A stretch of 64,000 bases of DNA from Volutella citrinella (taxonomy: Eukaryota; Ascomycota; Sordariomycetes; Hypocreales; Nectriaceae), in NCBI GenBank assembly GCA_034401135.1, contig JAWZSP010000009.1:248001-312000 (forward strand), in the 5' to 3' direction. The position numbers were made by a program, and so were the translations under genes. The notes beneath the pieces were generated by a model, which worked only from the letters and a program-made list of their open reading frames with translations, was not told the DNA's origin and searched no databases. Positions 55,148-64,000 of the stretch are shown piece by piece (the stretch's first letter is position 1; every line of letters starts with the position of its first letter).

Positions 55148-56369
55148 TCTGAGGGTATACAAGAAATACGCGAAACTGGAGGAACAAAGACAAGCACCAA
55201 ATAGCTGCAACAAAGGCTTCCTGGGGACTCCGCAAATCTGGGGTACGGGGAGAGCGGGCTGCGGTTATATACTTTGCGGTGCTTGACGATCTTCCCAACG
55301 GCAAACTCTGTTGCGGACCGTTGCGGACCCGAGACGGCGCCTCATGACATTACTCGTGCGATCAAGGGACCCGTTTAATCCATTATCCATGACGGGTCGG
55401 TCCTACTCCATAGTACAAATTCCGGAGCGCCGGTAGTTTGCAAGCAAGGACCCCCCCCTCGACTCTCAACATCTCCACGGGGCCCCGCCTGCAAAACCCG
55501 GGATGTCCTCTTTTGCCTCTCCATCATGGTGGCCTCTGCGCTGATCATGTGTGAGCAAAACCCACTGGCGTGTTGCGGGCCAACTTCCAGACTCGGCAGG
55601 GCCAGTGGGATAAACGGGGCGCCCCCGGCATCTCGAATGTGGGAGCCTAATCATGGAGTCGAGTCGCCACACCCGCAACGCAGCGGGCGCATGATGAGCA
55701 CTGGAGCAGCCCTATAATCGCTAGGGAAGATAGGTCCAGTGGGCAATTATGTAACCGGGTGAGAGTCGACCTGGTGGGCCGCTGGGGGACACATTCTAGC
55801 GTGGAAATTTTCTGCAAGTGGGGGGAGGTCGACTGTCAGCTGCCTATCACAGGAGGCCGTCGGGGCGTTCCCGAGCCCGGGTGTTTCGGCTGGCGGTCCC
55901 GGCGTTGGGGCGACAGGCAGCCTCTCATTTACTACGGGACGCCTTCTCGGCCAAATTTCTACTGGCGAGGCTGCGTCTGTGGTGGGGCACAGGGCTGTGA
56001 GCATGAAGCCATTCAGAGTCGACCGTCGACTGTTTGGAGGAGACTGTCGACCGTTTAGAGTAGACAGGCGACCATTCAGAGTAGACAGTCGACCTCTTGC
56101 CCATGGGGATGGCGAGACAGGGCGAGGGTGAACTCTGGGGAACACGGGGAAGAGGAGTCAGCTGGCTCGAAGGGCCGAACGAGGCACGAGAGTATGATAT
56201 CATGGATGCTGACTTGGCTGAGACGGCTGTTTATATCAATCGCTGATGGCGCTTGATGCATTGGGTGTAATTCACGTAATTCGGCAAGATATCAACATCA
56301 GATTAGTCAATCAAGACTTTTTTCATCGCCTTATTCCTTTTGCCACTCAAACAACCACTTGCTGTCATC
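55148..56369. other. Intergenic region with tandem repeat
   Basis: 1.2 kb between divergent genes. A TATA-like TTATATACT lies near 55264 in front of the transporter, and GTTTATATC near 56230 in front of the dehydrogenase. It includes the 4 x 21-bp repeat at 56009-56092. No gene was recognised; the minus-strand frame with repeated RLSTLNG is produced by the repeat. Confidence 0.55.
56009..56092. repeat. Four tandem 21-bp units
   Basis: Units lie at 56009-56029, 56030-56050, 56051-56071 and 56072-56092. Each ends in a form of GACNGTCGA or GACAGGCGA and starts with CC or CT followed by ATTCAGAG or GTTTAGAG. They contain repeated GTCGAC-like palindromes. The last unit ends about 280 bp before the dehydrogenase start. 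Confidence 0.85.
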
Positions 56370-58040
56370 ATGGACATCACCAAGGTAGGCTTAGCACACC
56401 CATGAGAAGCTGGAGGTGCTTGCTTCACCCCAGTCGGCAGACAAACTAACCAATGGCTACCCTCCAAGGTTGGCATCATTGGCGTCGGCACCATGGGGGG
56501 CGCCCTGACGCTCCTCCTGGCAGACAACGGCCTCGACGTGTCCATCTACGACACCTGGGACGTCAACGTGGAAAAGACGGTCAAGAACGCCGACGCAGCC
56601 GGCCTCTTGTCACGAGTCCACCCCTGCAAGGACTACGACAGCCTCTGCCAAAGCCTGGGATCTCCCAAGGTCTTCATGTTCAGCCTACCCAACGGCAAAC
56701 CCGGCAACAGCGTCGTCAAGACTCTCGAAAAGTACGTTTCCAAGGGCGACATTGTCATTGACGCCTCCAACGAGAACTATAAGGTGACGCAGGCACGTCG
56801 CGAGACGCTGCTGCCCTATGGCGTCTCGTACATCGGGCTGGGCGTCTCTGGCGGCAGCTATGGGGCTCGCAACGGGCCCTCGCTGATGCCGGGCGGCGAC
56901 AAGTGGGCGGTCGAGGCCATCATGCCCATCCTGACCAAGATTGCTGCGCGGGATGACCACGGCCGGCCGTGTGTTACCAACGTTGGCGAGGGAGGAAGCG
57001 GGCATTTTGTCAAGATGATTCACAATGGCATCGAGCACGGCATCATGTCTGCTCTCTGCGAGGCCTGGGAGATTATGGACCAGGGCCTCGGGATGACTGG
57101 CGACGAGATTGGTGACGTGTTTGATTCTTGGGATGCCCAAGGAGAGCTGGTATGCAGCTATTCGACGTTGATATTGTCAGCTTCTACTCACTAATACCGT
57201 TTGCAGAAAGGAAACTTCCTCGTCTCCATCAGCGGCCCCATCTGCCGAACCAAGAGCCCCAACGACGGCCGGTCTCTCCTCCACGACATCCGCGACGCCG
57301 TCGTCCAGGACGCAAACGACTCCGAGGGCACCGGCGCCTGGGCCAACGTCCAGGCCGTCGAATCGCACGTCCCCGCCCCAAGCCTGACGGCCGCACACTA
57401 CATGCGCATTGCTTCGTCTGAAATCGAGCAGCGAGCCTCCGTCGGTGCGTCCATCGGCAGCGTTTCTCCTCAGCCCCTCGGTGTCCCTGAATCAGAACGC
57501 GCCGACTTCCTCGAGCGTCTACGCCAGGCCGTGTACGTGACGACCCTGCTCTGCTTCGTGCAGGGCCTCGACGTGCTCAAGCGCGAGAGCCGCAACCAGG
57601 GCTGGGGCGTCAACATCCCCCGCGTGCTCGAGATCTGGCGGGCCGGCTGCATCATCAAGTCGGACTACCTCTCAGACCTCCTGGAGGCTTCCTTTGCCGA
57701 GGGCCTCGATGTGCACCCGTTGTGCAGGCCCCTCATCGCGAGCGAGGTCAAGAAGTACTGGGCGCCCCTCAAGGCTATTGTGGTTGAGGGTGTCAAGGCA
57801 GACTTCCACACGCCGTGTCTGAGCGCGACGCTCGAGTACCTCAAGTATATGGGGAACTCACAGCTGCCGACCAACTTTACCGAGGCGCAGCTTGATAGCT
57901 TTGGTGCACATGGGTACGACCTCAAGACGGAGCCTGTGAGACACTTGATGAAGGGTAAGTCAGACTCAATTCCGTTGTGGCTTGTATGTGCGTTTTTCTG
58001 ATGATGAGTAGGTCTATACCACGATGAGTGGTCGGGTTAG
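56370..58040 (+). CDS. 6-phosphogluconate dehydrogenase-like enzyme with altered substrate and cofactor sites (490 aa)
   Basis: Exons 56370-56384, 56469-57149, 57207-57954 and 58012-58040; joined frame 1473 nt. The fold is that of 6-phosphogluconate dehydrogenase: IIGVGTMGG at the start, LGVSGGSYGARNGPSLMPGG, GGSGHFVKMIHNGIEH with catalytic Lys187 and Asn191, GCIIKSD and FGAH near the end. Compared with the yeast enzyme, however, the NADP-binding N-R-T after strand 2 is replaced by D-T-W (Asp33), the phosphate-binding Tyr of GIEY is His195, the Lys of KGTGKW is Glu272, and the Arg of QRDYFGAH is Leu461. The known enzyme uses these residues to hold the substrate phosphate. It therefore probably uses NAD and a non-phosphorylated sugar acid or other beta-hydroxy acid. 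A Zn2Cys6 gene follows, convergent. Confidence 0.92.
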
Positions 58041-58269
58041 TGCATGGAGGAGCACAAGCAACTTTGAGATACCAATTTGATCCTTGATAGAGACTGCAAT
58101 CGCTGAATAGAATGAATGTGTTGCCGTAATTATGTTCGGTCCTATGAATGCGGTTCATGTACAATCGTTGCATCGAGGCCATCGAGAGCAAATGCGTCAA
58201 AACACCATGCGAGAATCTGCTTAAATGAATCGTCTCACCCAAAGCCAAAGACTTTTCATATCAGGGCCC

Positions 58270-60856
58270 TTACAGCCAGTACCCACTCCCAGCCGCGTAG
58301 AAGAAATTCAGATCTTGGTCATTTACATTAGGCCACTGGTACAAAGGCACGCCTCCAGTAGTGCTGCCCATCATGCCGCACCAGGCGTCGTAGTCGTTCA
58401 TCATGGACGCCACCTCGCCCTCCCCCAGGTTCGGGACTAAGGCCTGGTCGTCGACGTAGCGCGGCGTGCCTTCTTTGTGGAGGTGTGGCCAGCACAGCTT
58501 GAGGCTAATCTCGCGACACTTTCCGCTGTCGGGGCTGAGCTCGGCCAGGGCGTCCATGACGGCCACGGACGAGAGAATCTGCGAGCGCCAGTCGGGTGCG
58601 AGTGCGTGGTCGGGGTTGTTTCGCAGGCAGTGGATGGGGATGAGCGTGGCATGGAAGAGGAAGTATCTAGCAAGGTCAGCCCACGGACACATACATGTAC
58701 CATATACATGATACCAGACTTGTTTGAAACCGGAGGGGGGCGAAGAGCATCACTTACAGAGTATACCACGCAGCCAGTCGTGAATGCGGCCCCAGACTCC
58801 AAAACTCCTCAATGGACAAGATAGTCTCCTTGGCGGCATCAAGGCAGCGGAACACGACCAAGCTCTCTGCGCTCGACGATGCCGGCTGGTCGTAGGGCGC
58901 CAGGCCGAGAGCCCAGCGCACCAGGAAGGGGCGATACATGACGATGCGCAGGTTGCGGTACCGCCACTTTGTGATGCCGATGCCCAGCGCGAACTCAGAT
59001 CCCGCGGGGGGGTACTGGGTGTAGTAGTGCGGGATCTGGGCGATCCACGACCCGATGCCCTCGCCGTCCAGGACGATGAGCTCGGCGGCCGTGGGGAACG
59101 GGGGCGTGATGAGGCGGTTGTAGATGCCCATGGTCTTGACGTGGTACGACGACTGCACGCGGAGATAGGTGTAGCGCGTTATGCCCTCGACTTCGGCGGG
59201 GTATGGGGCTGACTCGGAGACGAGGTCCTATAGAGGTGACGATGGTTAGCGATGGGCACTCATGCCAGGTCATGCCAGACTCACGCGTTCGTGAATGTTG
59301 CGCGGTAGAGCCGCCTCAACGCCAGCCTGGGGCCAGTTGAGCGGCCTCCCGTACGTAATAGTAACGCCCACGTCCAAGATGCAGAGCGTCCACCACACGC
59401 GACGACGAATCTCCATCTGCAATGGCGAGATGTGGCCCTCCTCAAACTCCTTGTACAGGCCAAGACCAATACCCATGCGGAGGGCGAGACCACCATAGTT
59501 GTAGCCCGTGTTGGGCTTGTTGCGCTTCTGCAGGTACGTGGCCGACAGAGCAAAGCCCTGAACGAGCGTAAGGTTGCCGGCCTCGAGGTTTCCGGCAAAG
59601 AGGCCCTTCTGGGCGGCCTGGAAGATGGGCAGGTCGGTGGCGTCGGTGCAGTTGCTACTAGCAAAGGAGCCCAGGGCGGCGACGATGTTGGCCAGCGTAT
59701 TCCAGCCATCCTTGTCCGGGCGGGCCAGCGTGCCGGCGTGCTGGGCGCGGAACGTCGGCTCATGGACGACGGGGAAGGTCGGGTGGTAGAGGGCGAAGAA
59801 GGCGTCGATGAGCTTGTCGACGGCCACGCGCGTCAGCATCGTCTGCGCGCGGTACCACTGCGACTGGTCGGCGTGCTGCTGCAGCAGCGCCTCGAAGAGC
59901 TCCGGCGTCACCCCCGGTCCACCGCCGCCGGCCGTCTGGTCGCTCCTCCGCGCCGACAGCATCTGCCGCAGCAGCGCCGCCCCGGAGACGGCCCCGAGAT
60001 AGCCTCGCCGCTCGCCCACCGAGAGCGACGCCATGCCGTCCATGATGGCCCGCGTCGAGTCTCCGCCGCCGGCTTCGATGCTGGAGCCCGACGCCGCCCA
60101 CGACGACTCCTGCTCGTTCCATTCAAAGTCGTCGGCCACCTCGTCCGACGGCGCCGCCACCAGCTCGCCAGCCATCGGCCGGGGCCCGGACCCCATGTCG
60201 CCTGCGCTCTCCACTCCGGGGCCGAAGTCGAGCGACGGCGCGGGGACGGGCAGCAGGCCAAGCCCCGGGGCCGAGGGCAGCGTCTGGGGGGCAGTGATGA
60301 AGTTGGCTGCAAAGTGGCCCGGTGCAGTAGCCGCGGGAGTAGCTGCAGATAGAGGAGTAGGGGCACCGGCAGCAGCAGCAGGAGTGGTATCGGCCCGCAG
60401 CTCAATCGGACCGCTGGGCGGCGGTGGTGCCCCATCCAGGACGCTGGCGATCTGCTCCGGGGTGTAGTGCGTCCTCAGGAGGGCCTCTGCCTTTTCCAGG
60501 CGCTCCTCGAGGATGGTGAGCTGCCTAGAGTGTGTTAGACAGAAGCAGAGACAGCAGAGACAGGGGCAGATGGGGGATTCGGCTCACTTTCGCGTCAGGC
60601 GAGTCCTGCTGTGCTTGTCATAGAGACAGTGGCGGCGATACTTGCGACACACGCTGCACACGGGCATGGCGCCATCGCACTTGACCTTGCGTCGCTTGCA
60701 TTCGCGACATGGCGTGGGCTCCTCTGGGCCCGTGGATGCAGGCGTGGCCACGGCTGTGCTCGCCAGGCTGGGCGACGGAGTAGCTCCAGCTCCAGCAGCG
60801 CCAGCAGCAGCCAGGGCAGGCAGACTCATTCTGGCGGCGGAGGCGGAGGCATCCAT
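58270..60856 (-). CDS. Zn2Cys6 transcription factor with fungal-specific TF domain
   Basis: Several exons from the ATG at 60854-60856 (MDASASAARMSLPALAAAGA) to 58270. The zinc cluster is CRECKRRKVKC then CSVCRKYRRHC, followed over an intron by a leucine-rich linker QLTILEERLEKAEALL that can form a dimerising coiled coil. A long Ala/Pro/Gly-rich stretch leads to the fungal-specific domain (FFALYHPTFPVVHEPTFR, LCILDVGVTITYGRPLNWP). The C-terminal end is YQWPNVNDQDLNFFYAAGSG. It is nuclear by inference. Its neighbour, the 6-phosphogluconate-dehydrogenase-like gene, converges on it with a gap of 230 bp, so it may regulate that sugar-acid pathway. Confidence 0.92.
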
Positions 60857-62390
60857 GAGAGGTTTTCGCCCGCCCCTCGTGCCGGCCGTGTCTTGGGCAG
60901 CAGCAAGTGTACAAGTGTACGTTTCTAGAATGCAGTCTAGAAATCCATCAATCAATCAATTGGCATAATTATAGAAGCGGTAAGGACAAAGGACTGGGTT
61001 TTCAGTGGTCGCTGCGCGCAGAAAACCCGCCGTCTTGGCCCGCGGCCCGCCCGGCCGGGGGGGGGTGTGTGCAGCCCGTGTACTACGTAGCAGTCGAGTG
61101 ACCCGAGTCTCCTTTTACTGATTCGCCTCAGCGGGGAGGGGGGATTGGTTGGGTTAGCGTCATGTAGCGTCATGTGGGCACAAGAGACTTTGGGAGAGCA
61201 TTTGATGTCGTGGGGGTATTTATCTCTCATTAATAAATAAAGTGGGTGGCCGTGGGATGTCAGCGAGGAGGCGTCTCTAGTCTCCAGCTTCCCCGCAGCC
61301 ACCTAGCCCAAAGGTCGGTCAGCGTGATCTCTTACGTCCTCTCTGCTGTGCTCGCCATTGTCAGCGATTCGACGACAATAGCCGACGGCTTATTGTTCGT
61401 CCCTACGGTAACATTGTCATTGGGGGGCATGATGTGACATGGCTGCACACGACACACTAGTGCTCGAAATGTTCCGGGTGGAGGTGGACGAGGGAGTGGC
61501 AAACGCAACCAGACGTGACCCGACTCCCCGGGCCTTTTCTCCACACCTGACCCATTTCGAGAGGGCCTTCCTAATGGGGTTCGGTGCGGTGTAACGGAGT
61601 CTGTGTCGTCCGTATGGTGAGGCCCCAACATTCTTAAATATGAACCAGGGGGCATCCCCAAGCATCGTGGATCTTTGAAGCTGGGATACCCATCCAATGA
61701 CCAATAGACATCTCTTTATTGCCATTCTGTCATCCATGATTAATACTGTCAGTTATACTGCGCCATGATATGGCACATACAGTTGAGATCTGGCTACCCT
61801 ACACCACCAAACAGAATCCCGCCGCTTGCCGGTGATGCTCGAAATTCATATCGACTTCAATTGAAATCTCAGGTTTCTTCTCTATATTATCATGAAATGG
61901 ATATATTTCATCATCTGCGCTCTGATACTAACAGCGCATCGACAAGATCTAACGTCGACAAGCTCAGAGGACCAAGGTGTTGCAAATCAATTCACCAAGC
62001 AAAGGATAGTCAAGAGTTTGTTAGACGTGACGGGAGTTGCAGAGGGCACAAGCCTTGAATATTGCTTTCTCACTGCATCCTCCTCAGTTTACGTCTTGCG
62101 TATCATGGCCTTCTGGCCTGTTCCAGGAGTATGTTGAATGTCCTGATAGACAAGGATCTTATTCCCAACCCGACCCCTCGAGCTACCTCTTCGACCTCCA
62201 ATTGGAGGTTCCTGGCGCACACGATATTTAGATCAAGCAGATTATGAGCCAAAATGGTGTACATGCAGTCGTTGCACTATAAACACTCCAACGAGGCATC
62301 GCCAAACCAGCGGCCATCTTGCGTCGTTATCACATCATACCAAAACTGAAGTCGCTCGCCATTGGGAACTTGTCCACCGGCACCTTTTGT
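60857..62390. other. Long intergenic spacer with one doubtful small frame
   Basis: 1.5 kb with the regulator's promoter at its left end (a G-run near 61060) and the 3' flank of the P450 at its right end. Frames in 61332-61737 have no resemblance to known families. A small possible gene is listed at 61892-62137. Confidence 0.5.
61892..62137 (+). CDS. Possible small secreted protein (81 aa), doubtful
   Basis: An ATG-started frame with a signal-like N-terminus MKWIYFIICALILTAHRQD, then a polar stretch (TSTSSEDQGVANQFTKQRIV). The C-terminal part becomes hydrophobic and may be noncoding or an intron read-through. No domain. Kept only because the signal peptide is good. Confidence 0.3.
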   Translation: MKWIYFIICALILTAHRQDLTSTSSEDQGVANQFTKQRIVKSLLDVTGVAEGTSLEYCFLTASSSVYVLRIMAFWPVPGVC

Positions 62391-64000
62391 CTAGAATTCA
62401 CGCCGGCGGATTCGGGCTGGAATCGCCCCCTTCGGATGCATCACCCCAAACATAAAGTAGCCCATGTCATTCTTGATGGACAAGGGCGGCGTGAGGAGCT
62501 CCACGTCAAACGCAGTCAGGAACATGGCCATGCTGACAATCATCTCCCTCTTGGCAAAGTGCCGGCCTGGGCACATGCGCGAACCACCCCCATACGTGAC
62601 CCACGCACCGTCTGTTCCATCAAGCGAAAATCGCGGGCCCTCTGCTTTTGCCGTCTTTCCATCTGTTGCGCGACTACTGCTCCGCGGCTTGACGGGTCCG
62701 CTGCAAGGGTTGCCCGGGTCAACGATGAAGCGCTCTGGCCAGAACTCGTCGACCGGGTGCGGATCGCTGGGCGTTCCCTGGTTCCAGGTGTACGGGCTCC
62801 GGGCAGAGTCGTAGGTTGATATCAGAATGGGCTCGTCCTTGGGGAAGTGCCAGCCGTCGACGGAAAAGTTTGGTATGCGCGGCACGCGGGCGATCACGGT
62901 GCCGTTGTGGACGCGCAGGACCTCGGCGTAGATAGATTGGGTCAGCGTCTGGGCGCAAAGCTTGTCGGTGTCGACGAGCATGAGGTCAGGGTTCGAGGGG
63001 TCTCGCGAGACAAATGGCGCAATCTCCTTGCGGACCTCGGCCAGGATGGCTGGGCGCTGGAGAATCTCCAGAATCATCCAGCCGATGGCAGGGATGGAGT
63101 TGGCCGTGGCCCTGGGAAAGCAGTCAGTTGGTGTGTCTTTACGCCGCAACAGAGGAGGGAAACTCCAATGAATCAGGTGGTTACCTACGCCCACATGAGT
63201 CCGAGGTCCTCGCCAGCAACAGAACTCTTGCTCAGCGGCATCTTCTGGAAGAAGGCGGACCGGCTCCTCATCAGTCGGGATCCAAAGTACTCCTCCCAAT
63301 CACGGTCATCGAGCGCACCGCTGTTGACATCGTAGTGCTCGTGCGCAAACGAATGCCACCTTTTGATATTGTCCTTCATCCTCTCACGCGCCGCATACGC
63401 CCTGGGGACTAACCATCTGGGTAGCTCCTTGAAGAGGCTGGGCAGGTGGCGATCATACGCCCAGAAGTCCTCTTCCAACGTCGGTGCCACCTCGAACACG
63501 TGCGAGCCACACAGAGATTCAGTGACTGCCCGGAACGAAATAGTTCGGATGATGGATCCGTAGAGGTCCCCAACTTGTGTCCACTCGTGGCTGGTGGCTT
63601 TGACCCCTGCTATCTGCATCGACATGTTGCGTATGAGCTGTCGTTCCATCTCCTCGAGGCGCGCACCGCTCAGGTCGCTGTGGATCGACTTGTACACATG
63701 ATGGAATATGCGGTGCTCTGGAGCGACATCACTGCTCCCCGGCTCCGGAGAGTTGCCCACCCCGGTGTCGTCGGCGAGGTAGAATGGTGCATCTGCTGCC
63801 TCGACCCCAAAGGCGTTGACTAGTGCCTGTACCAACCACTGCTCGCTTGCCACGTCCCTCGAGCTCTTGAACAGTGTGGCAATGTTCTGTGGCCCTTTGA
63901 TCAAGTTCATGCGCCGGTTGGCGAGTTTGATGGTAACAGGAACAGAGGGTCCAAACTTTGCGCTAGATTGGACGTGTCAGCATGCAACATTGATTGGCTG
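62391..64000 (-). CDS. Cytochrome P450, 3' part (5' end outside window)
   Basis: Two complete exons are visible: 63962-63189 and 63111-62391, with intron 63112-63188 (GTAGGT...CCCAG). Upstream of 63962 (acceptor CAATCTAG) an intron continues to the window edge. The first visible residues read AKFGPSVPVTIKLANRR. The K-helix EVLR (E-x-x-R) is in YAEVLRVHNG, and the heme loop is YGGGSRMCPGRHFAKREM with the axial Cys. The I-helix region is AATANSIPAIGW, lacking the usual acidic-Thr pair in the form AGxDTT but with Ala-Asn instead. This pattern is typical of the CYP7/CYP8-like fungal group, often annotated as 25-hydroxycholesterol or prostacyclin-type enzymes. It should be anchored in the ER. Substrate unknown. 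Confidence 0.92.

Noticed and set aside
55925..56203. Minus-strand frame with repeated STVYSEWSPVYSKR-like units
   Set aside because: It is generated by the 21-bp tandem repeat (21 is a multiple of three), not by a protein-coding gene.
59432..60352. 306-codon + frame rich in Arg
   Set aside because: Antisense of the high-GC Ala/Pro/Gly-rich part of the Zn2Cys6 gene at 58270-60856.
1..64000. CRISPR array, prokaryotic operons, ribosome binding sites
   Set aside because: Introns and gene families show eukaryotic fungal DNA; the repeats found are short tandem repeats without spacers.

Overview
The window looks like nuclear DNA of a filamentous ascomycete, probably a sordariomycete. The evidence is short GT-AG introns of about 45-110 nt in most genes, moderate GC content, four binuclear Zn2Cys6 regulators plus a fifth of uncertain integrity, and families typical of these fungi (S28 peptidase, UNC-93-like and allantoate-permease-like transporters, DUF3176, HET-Q1/RCD-1-type gasdermin). 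The genus is not determinable by eye. No PKS, NRPS or terpene synthase core, rRNA, tRNA, CRISPR array or intact transposon was seen. Many gene models were reassembled from exons by hand, so splice sites are predictions.

Layout. 1-5.7 kb: the 3' end of an S28 serine peptidase, a three-exon 71-residue microprotein gene, a small secreted cysteine-rich protein and a vWA-domain protein. 5.8-9.7 kb: the most interesting locus, a divergent pair made of an ankyrin-repeat/subtilisin fusion protease and a fungal gasdermin-like protein, which has the layout of a protease-activated regulated-cell-death module. 9.8-27 kb: an oxidoreductase and transporter stretch (FMO-type monooxygenase, Zn2Cys6 regulator, SDR, an unrecognised 493-residue protein, UNC-93-like transporter, Baeyer-Villiger monooxygenase, quinone-reductase-type MDR, luciferase-like FMN monooxygenase). 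The promoter between the regulator and the SDR carries a dense array of GTCCG pentamers.

27-38.5 kb: a degraded region. It holds a Zn2Cys6 gene with an in-frame stop and a frame change, an unknown small gene, a 5-kb graveyard of broken frames, an intact epoxide hydrolase and a truncated DUF3176 pseudogene. 38.9-55.2 kb: an asparagine-synthetase-like enzyme, two more Zn2Cys6 regulators (one frameshifted), an M20 amidohydrolase, an SDR, a second luciferase-like monooxygenase and two transporters of the allantoate-permease type, together suggesting scavenging of nitrogen- or sulfur-containing compounds. 56.3-64 kb: a 6-phosphogluconate-dehydrogenase-like enzyme whose phosphate-binding and NADP-binding residues are changed, a Zn2Cys6 regulator next to it, and the 3' part of a cytochrome P450.

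The genes do not form one classical biosynthetic cluster. They read as several small modules, each an enzyme set next to its own regulator, plus one putative cell-death pair.
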